Positions 35,930 to 46,748 of a DNA stretch of 64,000 bases are shown piece after piece. Every line of letters begins with the position of its first letter. Positions within the stretch are counted from its first letter, which is position 1. Both the position numbers and the translations under genes were made by a program. A model generated the notes under the pieces. That model saw only the letters and a program-made list of their open reading frames with translations, made no database searches and was not told the origin of the DNA. The stretch is from Acidobacteriota bacterium (GTDB lineage: Bacteria > Acidobacteriota > UBA6911 > RPQK01 > JAJDTT01). The stretch lies in the NCBI GenBank assembly GCA_028874215.1, contig JAPPLF010000049.1, positions 1 through 64,000 of the forward strand. The letters run 5' to 3'.

Positions 35930-37958
35930 GTTGGGCCTGGAGGAGATGCCTGCCGACGTCATCTCTCCGGCTCTGGCCGGGCTTGGCCGGAATCTGGAAG
36001 AGTTGATGGCCCGGGAAGGAGTGTCCCCGGTCCCGGTCCGGTCCTACGGCACTCCCAGGAGACTGGCCCTGCTGGCCGGCGGGCTGCCCGGGCGCCAGCC
36101 GGGGAGGGAAGAGCTTGTCCTGGGTCCTCCGGTCCGCGTCGCCTTGGGACCCGATGGGGAACCCGGGAGGGCTGCTGTCGGATTCGCTCGCAGCCAGGGG
36201 CTGAACGTGCAAATGTTGGAGCGGGTCGAGACTCCCAAGGGCGATTACCTGGGATACCGGAAGAGGATTCCGGGCCGTTCCCTCCCGGAAATACTCCAGG
36301 AAGAGATCCCCCGGCTGGTGGCCGGCCTCTCCTGGCCGCGCGGCATGTATTGGCGGGAGAGCCGGTTTCGATTTATCCGGCCCCTTCGCTGGTGCGTCTC
36401 GCTGTGGGATTCCCAGGTCGTCTCCTTTCGATTCGAAGGAATCGACTCGGGAAGGATCACGCGTGGCCACCGGTTCCTGGGGAAGGATGAGATCCGGTTG
36501 GCTCACGCAGAGGAGTACCCTGACCGGATGCGCCGGAACTACGTCCTGGCCGGCATGGACGAGCGGCGCCGCAAGATCGCCGGGGAGCTGGTCCGGAAGG
36601 TTCCCCGCGGGCTGACTCCCGTGGAAGACGCACACCTTCTGGAAACGGTCGTCCAGCTCAACGAGTATCCCAGCGTCCTGTGCGGAGGCTTCGACGAGGG
36701 CTTTCTGGATATCCCCCGGCAGGTGCTGGTGACGGTCATGCGCCACCACCAGAAATACTTCTCGGTGATTGACGAGGAAGGGCAGCTCCGGCCCCACTTC
36801 CTGACCGTGGTCAACACCGACGCCGACTCGGATGGCCGGATCCTCCAGGGGCACGAGAGGGTATTGAGAGCCCGCCTCGAAGACGCGGCGTTTTTCTGGC
36901 GGACCGATCTCAAGACCAGCATGGAGAAGCGGTGCGAAAAGCTGGCCGGCATCGTCTTTCACCAGCGGCTGGGAAGTTACCTGGACAAGGTGAACCGGGT
37001 GAAGGCGCTCTGTGCCCGATTGAAGTCCGACCCTCACCTGGAGCGGGCGGCCCTTTTCTCCAAGGCCGATCTCACTTCCGAGATGGTCCGCGAGCTTCCG
37101 GAGTTGCAGGGGGTCATGGGGGGCCTCTACGCGCGCCGGGAGGGTTATCCCGCTGCGGTCTGGAAGGCCGTCCTGGAGCACTACAAGCCGGTCTCTCTCA
37201 GCGATGCCCCTCCCTCCACGCCGGGCGGGGCCCTGTTGGCCCTGGCGGACAAGCTGGATACCGTCAGCACGTGTATCGCCGGTGGAATCGTTCCCACAGG
37301 CTCCAGCGATCCTTTCGCGCTCCGCCGTCAGGCCCTGGGCATCGTTAAGATATTGCTGGAGTTTCGTCTCGACTATCCGCTCGAAGACCTGGTCCGGATG
37401 GCGCGGCAGTCGCTCCCGGAAGACGAGGCCGGTCCGGAACCGGAAGGCCGGATCCTGGCCTTCCTGGAGCGGCGGGTCCGGCATGTGTTTCGGAACCGGG
37501 GCGTGTCCGACGACGTCATCCAGGCCGTACAAGCGGTAGACTCTCGTCAGAGTCTGCATCTCCGGTTCCGGAAGGCGGTCGCGCTGGAGGAGATGAGGAA
37601 GGAAGCGGATTTCGAAGTGTTGGCAACGGCCTACAAGAGGATCAAGAATATTCTGGCGGGCCAGGCCATCGAGCTGGATCAGGTCCGCGCCGGCGATCTG
37701 AGAGAACCGGCGGAACGGACATTGAACCGGGCGGTCCAGGAGACGCGCCCCCAGGTCGCCGCCAGGTTGGAGAAGGGGGAGTTTCTGGAAGCGCTGAAGC
37801 AGATGGCCCGCTTGCGCGGGCCCGTCGACCGTTTCTTCGACGACGTGCTCGTCATGTCGCACGAAGAAGATCTGCGCCGGAACCGATTGCGAATCCTCCA
37901 TGAGATCTCACAGCTTTTCTTGTCCTACGCGGACATTTCCATGGTCGCGAGGACATAA
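35907..37958 (+). CDS. glyS: Glycyl-tRNA synthetase beta subunit
   Basis: 683-residue tRNA-binding subunit. Start at ATG 35907 gives [19 protein letters not shown], the standard N-terminus. Conserved segments include [58 protein letters not shown] and [19 protein letters not shown]; the C-terminal anticodon-binding-like region ends the protein. Length matches the family (about 690). Confidence 0.97.
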   Translation: MGHSFLLELGLEEMPADVISPALAGLGRNLEELMAREGVSPVPVRSYGTPRRLALLAGGLPGRQPGREELVLGPPVRVALGPDGEPGRAAVGFARSQGLNVQMLERVETPKGDYLGYRKRIPGRSLPEILQEEIPRLVAGLSWPRGMYWRESRFRFIRPLRWCVSLWDSQVVSFRFEGIDSGRITRGHRFLGKDEIRLAHAEEYPDRMRRNYVLAGMDERRRKIAGELVRKVPRGLTPVEDAHLLETVVQLNEYPSVLCGGFDEGFLDIPRQVLVTVMRHHQKYFSVIDEEGQLRPHFLTVVNTDADSDGRILQGHERVLRARLEDAAFFWRTDLKTSMEKRCEKLAGIVFHQRLGSYLDKVNRVKALCARLKSDPHLERAALFSKADLTSEMVRELPELQGVMGGLYARREGYPAAVWKAVLEHYKPVSLSDAPPSTPGGALLALADKLDTVSTCIAGGIVPTGSSDPFALRRQALGIVKILLEFRLDYPLEDLVRMARQSLPEDEAGPEPEGRILAFLERRVRHVFRNRGVSDDVIQAVQAVDSRQSLHLRFRKAVALEEMRKEADFEVLATAYKRIKNILAGQAIELDQVRAGDLREPAERTLNRAVQETRPQVAARLEKGEFLEALKQMARLRGPVDRFFDDVLVMSHEEDLRRNRLRILHEISQLFLSYADISMVART

Positions 37959-38018
37959 TTCGACGGGCGGACGGCGAAAAACTCATGCGGTGCCCGTGGC
38001 GGCATGAATTCGAGGTGA

Positions 38019-39344
<1,326 letters not shown>

Positions 39345-39448
39345 CCCGTATCGCCGGTGACGCGGGACCGGCTCCCGCACGTCTCCGGGTTCCCGCGGGA
39401 TTTCCTTCTCGGATCGTTCTATTCGAATCTCCGTTTGAGGCGGCTCAA

Positions 39449-42166
39449 ATGAACAGCGGAAAATGGGTGTTCCGGTTCGACGAAGTGTCTCCTGGCGAGA
39501 CTCATCACGAGAAGGAGTCTTTGCGGGCGCTTCTCGGCGGGAAGGGTGCAAGCCTGGCCGAGATCAGCCGCAGCGGCCTGCCTGTGCCGCCCGGTTTCGT
39601 CATCACCACGGAAGCGTGCGTGGAATACCTGAACTCGGGAGGTGTCTTCCCCGAGGGGTTGTGGGACCAGGTGCTGGAGGCCATGGCCTGGATGGAGGAG
39701 GCGACGGGCAAGGGCTTCGGCAATGCCCGGAACCCGCTGCTCGTCTCGTGCCGTTCCGGGGCCATGCACTCCATGCCCGGAATGATGGATACGGTGCTCA
39801 ACGTGGGGCTCAACGACGAGACGGCTGCGGGGCTCGCGACCCGCTCCGGAGACGACCGGTTCGCGGCCGACGCCTATCGCCGCCTGGTCCAGATGTTCGG
39901 CAGTGTGGTGCTGGAGTTGGGCGACGAAGCCTTCGAGTCGCATCTGGCGCGGTCAAAACGCAGCCGGCGGGCGTCGTCGGACGCGGATCTGACGGCCTCG
40001 GACTGGAAGGAGTTGACGGCAGAATTCAAACGCATTATCCGGGCGAAGGCCCGCAGCGAGTTTCCGCAGGACCCCTTGGAACAGCTTCGGATGGCGGTTC
40101 AGGCGGTCTTTGGGAGCTGGAACGGCAAGCGCGCCATCGACTATCGCAACGCCTCGGGCATTCCCCACGACCTGGGGACGGCGGTCAACGTCGTTTCCAT
40201 GGTCTTCGGGAACATGGGCCTCGATTCCGGCACCGGCGTGGTCTTTACGCGGAATCCGGTGACCGGAGCCCCGGCGCTCTACGGCGACTACCTCACCAAC
40301 GCCCAGGGAGAGGATGTCGTGGCCGGGATCCGCAATACGGAGACGATCACCGACCTCGGGACCCGGATGCCGGGAGTCGCCCGCGAGCTGACTCGAATCT
40401 GCCGGAAACTGGAACAGCACTATGGCGACATGCAGGACGTGGAGTTCACCGTCGAGCGGAACAAGCTCTGGATCCTGCAGACGCGGTCCGGGCAGAGAAC
40501 GGCCAGGGCGGCCATTCGAATTGCCGTGGATCTTTGCAGGGAGGGACGCATCACTCGCGACGAGGCGCTGCTCCGGGTCCGTCCCGAAGACGTCGACGTC
40601 TTCCTGCACCCTGCCTTCGCGCCTCGAGCCAAGGGAGAGGCGAGGACCGCCGGGAACCTGTTGGGCAGAGGAGTCAACGCTTCCCCGGGGGCCGCGGTGG
40701 GACGGGCGGCCTTCGACGCCGACACGGCCGAGAGATGGGGAAAAGAGGGAACCGACGTGGTCATGGTGCGCCCCTTTACCCGGCCCGACGACGTTCACGG
40801 CATGCTGGCGTCGCGAGGCATCCTGACCATCGAAGGTGGGGCGACGAGCCATGCCGCCGTGGTGGCTCGTCAGTTCGGGGTGCCCTGCGTGGTCGGAGCC
40901 GGAGGGATGGAACTTCGAGAGACGAAACGTTGGCTCAGGGCCAACGGACATCTGGTTCGGGAGGGGGATTGGATCTCCCTCGACGGGACCTCGGGAGAAA
41001 TTTTTCTGGGAAAGATTCCCACCGTCGAATCCAAGCTGGAAGATCAAAACGACCTGCAGACGCTCCTTTCCTGGGCCGACAGCCGTCGTCATCTGGGTGT
41101 GCTGGCCAACGCGGACCACCCCCAGGATGCGGTTCGTGCGTTGACCTACGGCGCCGAAGGGGTGGGCTTGTGCCGGACCGAGCACATGTTCTTCGAGACC
41201 AGCCGCCTGCCCATCGTCCGCCAGATGATCCTCTCGAGTAACGAGGTCGAGCGGAAACAGGCTCTGGATCGTCTTCTGCCCCTGCAACGGGGAGATTTTG
41301 AAGGCCTCTTCCGGGTGATGGACGGGCGTCCCGTGGTGATCCGGCTCATCGATCCGCCGCTGCACGAGTTCCTGCCCACGGAGGAGGAGATCCGGGAGCG
41401 CCTGCAGGTGTGCCGAACCGAAGGGCGGACACAGGAGGTGGGCGAGTTGCAGCGGACACTGGCGACGCTGAGGAAGCTGCACGAGAGCAATCCCATGATG
41501 GGGCTGCGGGGAATTCGGCTCAGTATCGTGATGCCGGGAATCGTGAGCATGCAGGTGAGGGCCGTCTTCGAGGCGGCTTGCGACGTGGCTCAGGAGGGGG
41601 GAACGGTCCGGCCCAAGGTCCTGATCCCTCTCGTAGGGCACGTCAACGAGTTGAAGGTGATCCAGCCGGTCCTGGAGCGGGTGGCCGTGGAGGTCATGCG
41701 GGAGCGGGGATGCCGGCTCGAGTACAGGTTCGGGACCATGATCGAAGTGCCCCGGGCCGCCATCACCGCGAGTCAATTGGCCGAGGTTGCCGAGTTTTTC
41801 TCCTTCGGCACCAACGACCTGACCCAGATGACCTTGGGCTACTCCCGGGACGACGCCGAAACGCACTTCCTGTTGCGCTACGTGGACGAGGGCATCCTGC
41901 CGTCGAACCCATTCCAGACCCTGGACCAGGAGGGCGTCGGGAAGCTGATTCGGATAGCGGTCCGGGAAGGCCGGTCCCGGCGTCCCAACCTGGAGATCGG
42001 GATCTGCGGGGAACACGGCGGGGACACCGCATCCATCGATTTCTGTCATCGGATCAAGATGGACTACGTGAGCTGTTCGCCGTTTCGGGTTCCCGTGGCC
42101 CGTCTGGCGGCGGCCCAGGCGGCCATCCGGGCGGCCCCCCTCTTCGCCGAGGGACAGATCCTCTGA
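39449..42166 (+). CDS. ppdK: Pyruvate, phosphate dikinase
   Basis: 905-residue enzyme interconverting pyruvate, ATP and phosphate with PEP, AMP and diphosphate. Domain order is complete: the ATP-grasp nucleotide domain (LLGGKGASLAEIS; SGAMHSMPGMMDTVLN), the phosphohistidine domain with H468 in GGATSHAAVVARQFGVPCVVG, and the PEP/pyruvate barrel ending in ICGEHGGDTASIDF and DYVSCSPFRVPVARLAAAQA. Allows gluconeogenesis or PPi-based glycolysis. Consistent with nearby lactate/malate metabolism, from which sugars would be made via PEP. Confidence 0.96.
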   Translation: MNSGKWVFRFDEVSPGETHHEKESLRALLGGKGASLAEISRSGLPVPPGFVITTEACVEYLNSGGVFPEGLWDQVLEAMAWMEEATGKGFGNARNPLLVSCRSGAMHSMPGMMDTVLNVGLNDETAAGLATRSGDDRFAADAYRRLVQMFGSVVLELGDEAFESHLARSKRSRRASSDADLTASDWKELTAEFKRIIRAKARSEFPQDPLEQLRMAVQAVFGSWNGKRAIDYRNASGIPHDLGTAVNVVSMVFGNMGLDSGTGVVFTRNPVTGAPALYGDYLTNAQGEDVVAGIRNTETITDLGTRMPGVARELTRICRKLEQHYGDMQDVEFTVERNKLWILQTRSGQRTARAAIRIAVDLCREGRITRDEALLRVRPEDVDVFLHPAFAPRAKGEARTAGNLLGRGVNASPGAAVGRAAFDADTAERWGKEGTDVVMVRPFTRPDDVHGMLASRGILTIEGGATSHAAVVARQFGVPCVVGAGGMELRETKRWLRANGHLVREGDWISLDGTSGEIFLGKIPTVESKLEDQNDLQTLLSWADSRRHLGVLANADHPQDAVRALTYGAEGVGLCRTEHMFFETSRLPIVRQMILSSNEVERKQALDRLLPLQRGDFEGLFRVMDGRPVVIRLIDPPLHEFLPTEEEIRERLQVCRTEGRTQEVGELQRTLATLRKLHESNPMMGLRGIRLSIVMPGIVSMQVRAVFEAACDVAQEGGTVRPKVLIPLVGHVNELKVIQPVLERVAVEVMRERGCRLEYRFGTMIEVPRAAITASQLAEVAEFFSFGTNDLTQMTLGYSRDDAETHFLLRYVDEGILPSNPFQTLDQEGVGKLIRIAVREGRSRRPNLEIGICGEHGGDTASIDFCHRIKMDYVSCSPFRVPVARLAAAQAAIRAAPLFAEGQIL

Positions 42167-42240
42167 TCTCCATTCCGTCAAATCAGTGGCGGTGCGGTGA
42201 TTCTGCTAAGATGAGCACCGCATATCCCGGGTAGAGACCT

Positions 42241-43257
42241 ATGCGGCTGACTCAGGCACGGAATCGGTGGAAGTTGCTCTCGGGATACCTGACGGGACGC
42301 GCCGACCTGGAAGCCTACCCCATCACCCTCATCATCGAGAACACCGGGAAATGCAACCTCAAGTGCCCCATGTGTCCGCGGGAGCTGGGCTACTATCCTC
42401 CTGAAGACTTCGATTTCGGCCTCTTCCAGCAGATCATCGACGAGATCAGCCAGAAGACCGAATTGGTGTTCCCCTGGGGCGGCGGCGAGCCTCTCATGAA
42501 TCCCGACATCTTCCGCATGGTCCGGTACTGCAAGGACGCCGACATCTACACGGTGGTCTCGACCAACGCCACCCTGTTGGATCAACGCCGGAGCCAGGAA
42601 CTCCTGGAGTCGGGTCTGGACAGTCTCATCATCGCCTTCGACGGAACCACTCCCGAAACTTACGAGAAGTACCGCAAGGGGGCCGATTTCGAGAAGGTCA
42701 GGGCCAACATCCTGAGTTTCCTGGAGATGAAGAGGGTTCAGCGTCCCGATCTGTTCGTGGTCCTTCAGATGGTCCGCCTGCCCGAAAACCAGCATCAGGT
42801 CCGGGACTTTCAGCGGATGTGGTCCATCGACGGCGTCGACGAAGTCCGCATCAAGGAAGACGAGATCGTCATTCCGGAAGTGGCGTTGGAGGAAAGGGTC
42901 CAGCACACCCGGCGGCGGCATCCCTGCTATCAGCTCTGGCAGGGGCCGGCCATGGTCAATTACAAGGGAGAATTCTTCCCCTGTTGCCATACCTGGCAGT
43001 CCGAACCCATCGGCAACGTCCGGGACTCCTCCATTTACGACCTCTGGAATTCGGAGAGGATGAACCGCATGCGCGAGGCTCATCTGAAGGGCGACCTGAC
43101 CGACTACCCCGAGTGCCAGGACTGCCACGCTCCCAATCCTCGTCTTCCCGTCATCCTGGGCAGCTTCATGGTGGACACGCTGAAGGTCCGCCGCCTGATT
43201 CCCCGGATGGAGAAGCTGGCCATCTTCTACAAGATGCCCATCTTCAGGGATCACTGA
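42241..43257 (+). CDS. Radical SAM/SPASM-domain protein
   Basis: 338-residue radical SAM enzyme. The [4Fe-4S] motif is C38-x3-C42-x2-C45 (CNLKCPMC), followed by the barrel with GGGEPLMNPDIF. The C-terminal SPASM-type region has HPCYQLWQGPAMVNYKGEFFPCCHTWQ and PECQDCHAPNP, giving cysteines for auxiliary clusters. Such proteins modify peptides, sugars or cofactors; no precursor peptide gene is visible nearby. Two membrane glycosyltransferases lie downstream beyond an inserted ATPase gene, so a surface-glycan role is possible but unproven. Confidence 0.85.
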   Translation: MRLTQARNRWKLLSGYLTGRADLEAYPITLIIENTGKCNLKCPMCPRELGYYPPEDFDFGLFQQIIDEISQKTELVFPWGGGEPLMNPDIFRMVRYCKDADIYTVVSTNATLLDQRRSQELLESGLDSLIIAFDGTTPETYEKYRKGADFEKVRANILSFLEMKRVQRPDLFVVLQMVRLPENQHQVRDFQRMWSIDGVDEVRIKEDEIVIPEVALEERVQHTRRRHPCYQLWQGPAMVNYKGEFFPCCHTWQSEPIGNVRDSSIYDLWNSERMNRMREAHLKGDLTDYPECQDCHAPNPRLPVILGSFMVDTLKVRRLIPRMEKLAIFYKMPIFRDH

Positions 43258-43425
43258 CGGCCGTCAGCGACGGAACGGACGTCGACGAGATCCGGGGGAC
43301 GTGCAGATTCTGACCCAGGCCGGAGGATGGCTGCTCTGCGGTCCGCTCGGACTGCCGGCGCAACTTGCGCGGTAGCGCGAACGCCCAGCGGCATTGGTCC
43401 GGCCGTCGGTCAGGAGTCTCAACAG

Positions 43426-45039
43426 ATGACGACGATCCCGCGTTTCTTCAACACCGCCGGCCCCATTATCGCGGAAGATCATTACCACATCCCGCCGCTG
43501 CAGCGGCTGGACCGCGATGAAGTGCTGATGCTGATCCGGCAGAAGCGGTATTTCGTGTTGCATGCGCCGCGCCAGACCGGCAAGACTTCCGCTCTGCTGG
43601 CTCTGAGAGATCTGCTGAACGGCGGCGCCGAGGGCGAATACCGCTGCGTCTACGTGAACGTCGAGGCCGCTCAGGCGTCGCGCGAGAACGTGGAGCGGGC
43701 GATGCGATCCATGCTCTCCGAACTCGCGATTCGAGCGCGGAGGACTCTGGACGACGAGTCGTTGGCGAGCTTCTGGCCGGAGGTGCTCGACCAGGCCGGC
43801 CCGGACGGCGCCTTCCGCCACGTGCTGGCACGCTGGGCGGAGGCCGATCCGAGGCCTCTGGTGCTGCTGATCGACGAGATCGACGCCCTGATCGGCGACA
43901 CCCTGCTCTCGGTGCTGCGCCAGCTTCGCGCCGGATACGACGACCGGCCGGGCGGTTTCCCGCAGTCCGTAATCCTGTGTGGGGTGCGCGACGTGCGTGA
44001 CTACCGCATACAGTCCGCGACAGGGAACGCGATCATCACCGGCGGCAGCGCCTTCAACATCCGCGCCAAGTCCTTGCGACTGGGGGACTTCTCAAAACGT
44101 GAGGTCGAGTCTCTGCTGGAACAGCACACTGAGGAGACGGGCCAAGTGTTCACGGACGACGCGCGGCGGGGGGTCTGGGAACTCACGCAGGGACAGCCAT
44201 GGCTGGTGAACGCGCTTGCCTACGAAGTCTGCTTCGACGACAAGGCCGGACGGGACCGCAGCCGGGAGATCACCGGCGACGCCATCCAGGACGCGCGCGA
44301 GCGATTGATCCTCCGTCGAGAGACGCATCTGGACCAGCTCACGGACAAGCTCGGGGAGGAACGGGTGCGTCGGGTCATCGAGCCGCTGCTGAGAGGCGCG
44401 GACGCCGTGGAATCGATTCCGGTCGACGATCTGGAGTACGTGCGCGACCTCGGTCTCGTGGCGCGTAACAACCCCATCGCCATCGCCAACCCCATCTACA
44501 AAGAGGTGATCCCGCACGATCTCACGTATACCACCCAGGCAGGTTTTCATCACGACCCGGCCTGGTACGTCGATGACGCCGGCGTGCTGCGGGTAGACAA
44601 GCTGCTGGCCGCGTTCCAGGAATCCTTCCGGGAGCACTCGGAGCACTGGGTGGAGCGGTTCCAGTACAAGGAGGCCGGGCCGCAACTGCTGTTGCAGGCG
44701 TTCCTGCAGCGCATCGTCAACAGCGGCGGACGGATCGAACGCGAGTATGGCCTGGGCCGGGGGCGCACGGACCTGCTGTTGGTCTGGCCGTTGGGCGGAC
44801 GGGCCGGTGAGAACCGGGAGACCCGGAAGGTCGTGGTAGAGTGCAAGCTGCTGCATCGAGGCCTTGAGCGGACGCTGAGCGAGGGCTTGGCCCAGACGCG
44901 CGCCTACATGGATCGTTGCGCCGCGGCGGCGGGACACCTGGTGATCTTCGACCGTACCGAGGGCCGGCCGTGGGACGAGAAGGTATATCGCCGCGAGGAG
45001 ACGGAAGGCGGCGCCCCGGTCATGGTGTGGGGGATGTGA
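43426..45039 (+). CDS. AAA-like ATPase with C-terminal PD-(D/E)XK-type domain
   Basis: 537-residue protein from ATG 43426 with CAGGAG upstream. Walker A at residues 47-54 (APRQTGKT), Walker B with D150-E151 (LLIDEIDAL), and a winged-helix-like segment after about 330. The C-terminus looks like a PD-(D/E)XK nuclease: D449 in GRTDLLLVWPL and E472-x-K474 in KVVVECKLL. This layout occurs in a large family of uncharacterised, often horizontally moved bacterial ATPases. It stands alone between the radical SAM and glycosyltransferase genes, so it may be an insertion. A defence or selfish-element role is only a hypothesis. Confidence 0.82.
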   Translation: MTTIPRFFNTAGPIIAEDHYHIPPLQRLDRDEVLMLIRQKRYFVLHAPRQTGKTSALLALRDLLNGGAEGEYRCVYVNVEAAQASRENVERAMRSMLSELAIRARRTLDDESLASFWPEVLDQAGPDGAFRHVLARWAEADPRPLVLLIDEIDALIGDTLLSVLRQLRAGYDDRPGGFPQSVILCGVRDVRDYRIQSATGNAIITGGSAFNIRAKSLRLGDFSKREVESLLEQHTEETGQVFTDDARRGVWELTQGQPWLVNALAYEVCFDDKAGRDRSREITGDAIQDARERLILRRETHLDQLTDKLGEERVRRVIEPLLRGADAVESIPVDDLEYVRDLGLVARNNPIAIANPIYKEVIPHDLTYTTQAGFHHDPAWYVDDAGVLRVDKLLAAFQESFREHSEHWVERFQYKEAGPQLLLQAFLQRIVNSGGRIEREYGLGRGRTDLLLVWPLGGRAGENRETRKVVVECKLLHRGLERTLSEGLAQTRAYMDRCAAAAGHLVIFDRTEGRPWDEKVYRREETEGGAPVMVWGM

Positions 45040-45071
45040 TCAGTTCATCCACCCGGCTCGTTCCGAAGGCC

Positions 45072-46748
45072 ATGAGAAGTCCGGCAAGAGTCCTGATCCT
45101 GCTGATTCTGGGGACTCAGCTCCCGTTCCTCTTCCAGGCCTTCCACATCGACGACCGCATCTATCTGCGGGTGGCCGACAACATTCTGCAGACGCCCCTC
45201 TACCCTTATGATTTCCGCATCAGCTTCGAGGGCATGGGAGCGCCCGACGGCGCCAGCCACAGCCACCTGCCCCTGGTCAGCTATTACCTGGCGCTGCTGA
45301 AGTGGGTCACCAACAGCGAGTCGGAATGGGTCTACCATCTCGGCTTTCTGGTCTTTCCCCTCCTGGCGGCTTGGGGGTTTCACGATCTGGCTCGCCGCTA
45401 TGTCCGGTTTCCCCTGGCCGCCTCCTGCCTCCTGGTCACGGCGCCCGGTTTTCTCGCCTCCAGCCACACGGTTATGACCGACGTCCCCTTCTGGTCCTTG
45501 TGGATTGTGGCTTTGTCCCGTTTCCTGCGGGTCAGGGACGGGATCGCCTCGCGGCGGGACTGGCTGATCTGGGGAGCATCGCTGCTGGGGACCTGTTTCA
45601 TCTCCGTCCTGGGGGCGGGCTTGATGCTGTTGATGCTGGTCTGTCTCTTCCTGCGCGAGTCCGGGGCGCCCCGGATTTCCCGGGGCAAGGCGCTGCTGGT
45701 TCTGGCATCGCCGCTGCTGTTGTGGGGCCTGTGGTATCTGCGCGCATATCTGCACTACGATCGATTCCTGCTGCTCAACACGGCCCTCCACGCACTCGGA
45801 CGGGACATCTATTCGGGTTGGATCATGGGGGAAAAGACCCTGTCCCTGCTGCTGAACCTGGGTGGAACGGTGCTCTTTCCGTTGGCGCTCTGGTACGGTC
45901 TGGCCGACCGCATCGGCGCCCGCGTTCTGGCCGTCCTGTTCCTGCTCTCCATCGTCCCGTTCTACGTGTGGCGGGAGGATTGGACCTGGAGCCAGGCGTT
46001 CCTTTTTTCCCTGTTTCTCACCAGCGGCGTCGCCGTCTTCTGGCGCTTTCTGGCCGGCTTCGGGACCGACCTCCTCTCCCGGCGGGACTGGCGCTGGCTT
46101 CCCGTCTGGCTCTGGTTTTTCGGGGGGTGCCTGGCATGCCTCCTCATGTACTACTCGGGATCGGTGCGTTACTCGACGCTGGTGGCGGGACCCGTGATTC
46201 TGCTCTGGATCGCCACACTGGAGAAACGGGTCAAGGAGGCCTTTCTGCTCCGGAACCTGGTCTGGCTCGGGGTGGTGCTGACCGCCGCCTACTCCCTGTC
46301 CATCGCCCACGCCGACTACCGTTTCGCCCGGAGCTACCAGCGGGCGGCCCAGGAGATCGCGCAGGATTACGGACACGAGGGGAAAACGCTCTGGTTCACT
46401 GCCGAGTGGGGTTTCCGCCACTACCTGGAGCGGGAGGGAGCCAGGATTCTGGAGCGCACCGAAGTCGGCCCCAAGACGGGAGATATCCTGGTCAAGCCGG
46501 TCCTGGCTTCCCCCTGGGTGACCCTCTACGATTCCGATGAATACCTCGACCTGCTGGAGCAGCGCCCGGCCCTGATGAACACTCCGTGGCGCATTCTGGA
46601 CCCCTCCTCCCACGCCGGGTTCTACAGCACCGGCTGGGGCATCCTCCCCGTCAGCATTACCGGCGGGAAGCCTTGGGAGTGGTTCAATATCTTCCGCGTC
46701 AAGAAGTCCTATGACGGTCCCGTCCCCGAGCCTGCAACCCACTGGTGA
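45072..46748 (+). CDS. GT39/ArnT-like membrane glycosyltransferase
   Basis: 558-residue polytopic membrane protein of the dolichyl-phosphate-mannose/ArnT-like glycosyltransferase class. The first luminal loop has the expected acidic start (FHIDDRIYLRVADNIL) and later ASSHTVMTDVPFWSLWIVAL; about eleven to twelve hydrophobic segments and a soluble C-terminus follow. These enzymes move sugars from polyprenyl-phosphate donors to lipids or proteins on the periplasmic side. Start uncertain: ATG 45072 is preferred, but GTG 45036 overlapping the preceding stop is possible. It overlaps the next, similar gene by 38 bases. Confidence 0.78.
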   Translation: MRSPARVLILLILGTQLPFLFQAFHIDDRIYLRVADNILQTPLYPYDFRISFEGMGAPDGASHSHLPLVSYYLALLKWVTNSESEWVYHLGFLVFPLLAAWGFHDLARRYVRFPLAASCLLVTAPGFLASSHTVMTDVPFWSLWIVALSRFLRVRDGIASRRDWLIWGASLLGTCFISVLGAGLMLLMLVCLFLRESGAPRISRGKALLVLASPLLLWGLWYLRAYLHYDRFLLLNTALHALGRDIYSGWIMGEKTLSLLLNLGGTVLFPLALWYGLADRIGARVLAVLFLLSIVPFYVWREDWTWSQAFLFSLFLTSGVAVFWRFLAGFGTDLLSRRDWRWLPVWLWFFGGCLACLLMYYSGSVRYSTLVAGPVILLWIATLEKRVKEAFLLRNLVWLGVVLTAAYSLSIAHADYRFARSYQRAAQEIAQDYGHEGKTLWFTAEWGFRHYLEREGARILERTEVGPKTGDILVKPVLASPWVTLYDSDEYLDLLEQRPALMNTPWRILDPSSHAGFYSTGWGILPVSITGGKPWEWFNIFRVKKSYDGPVPEPATHW

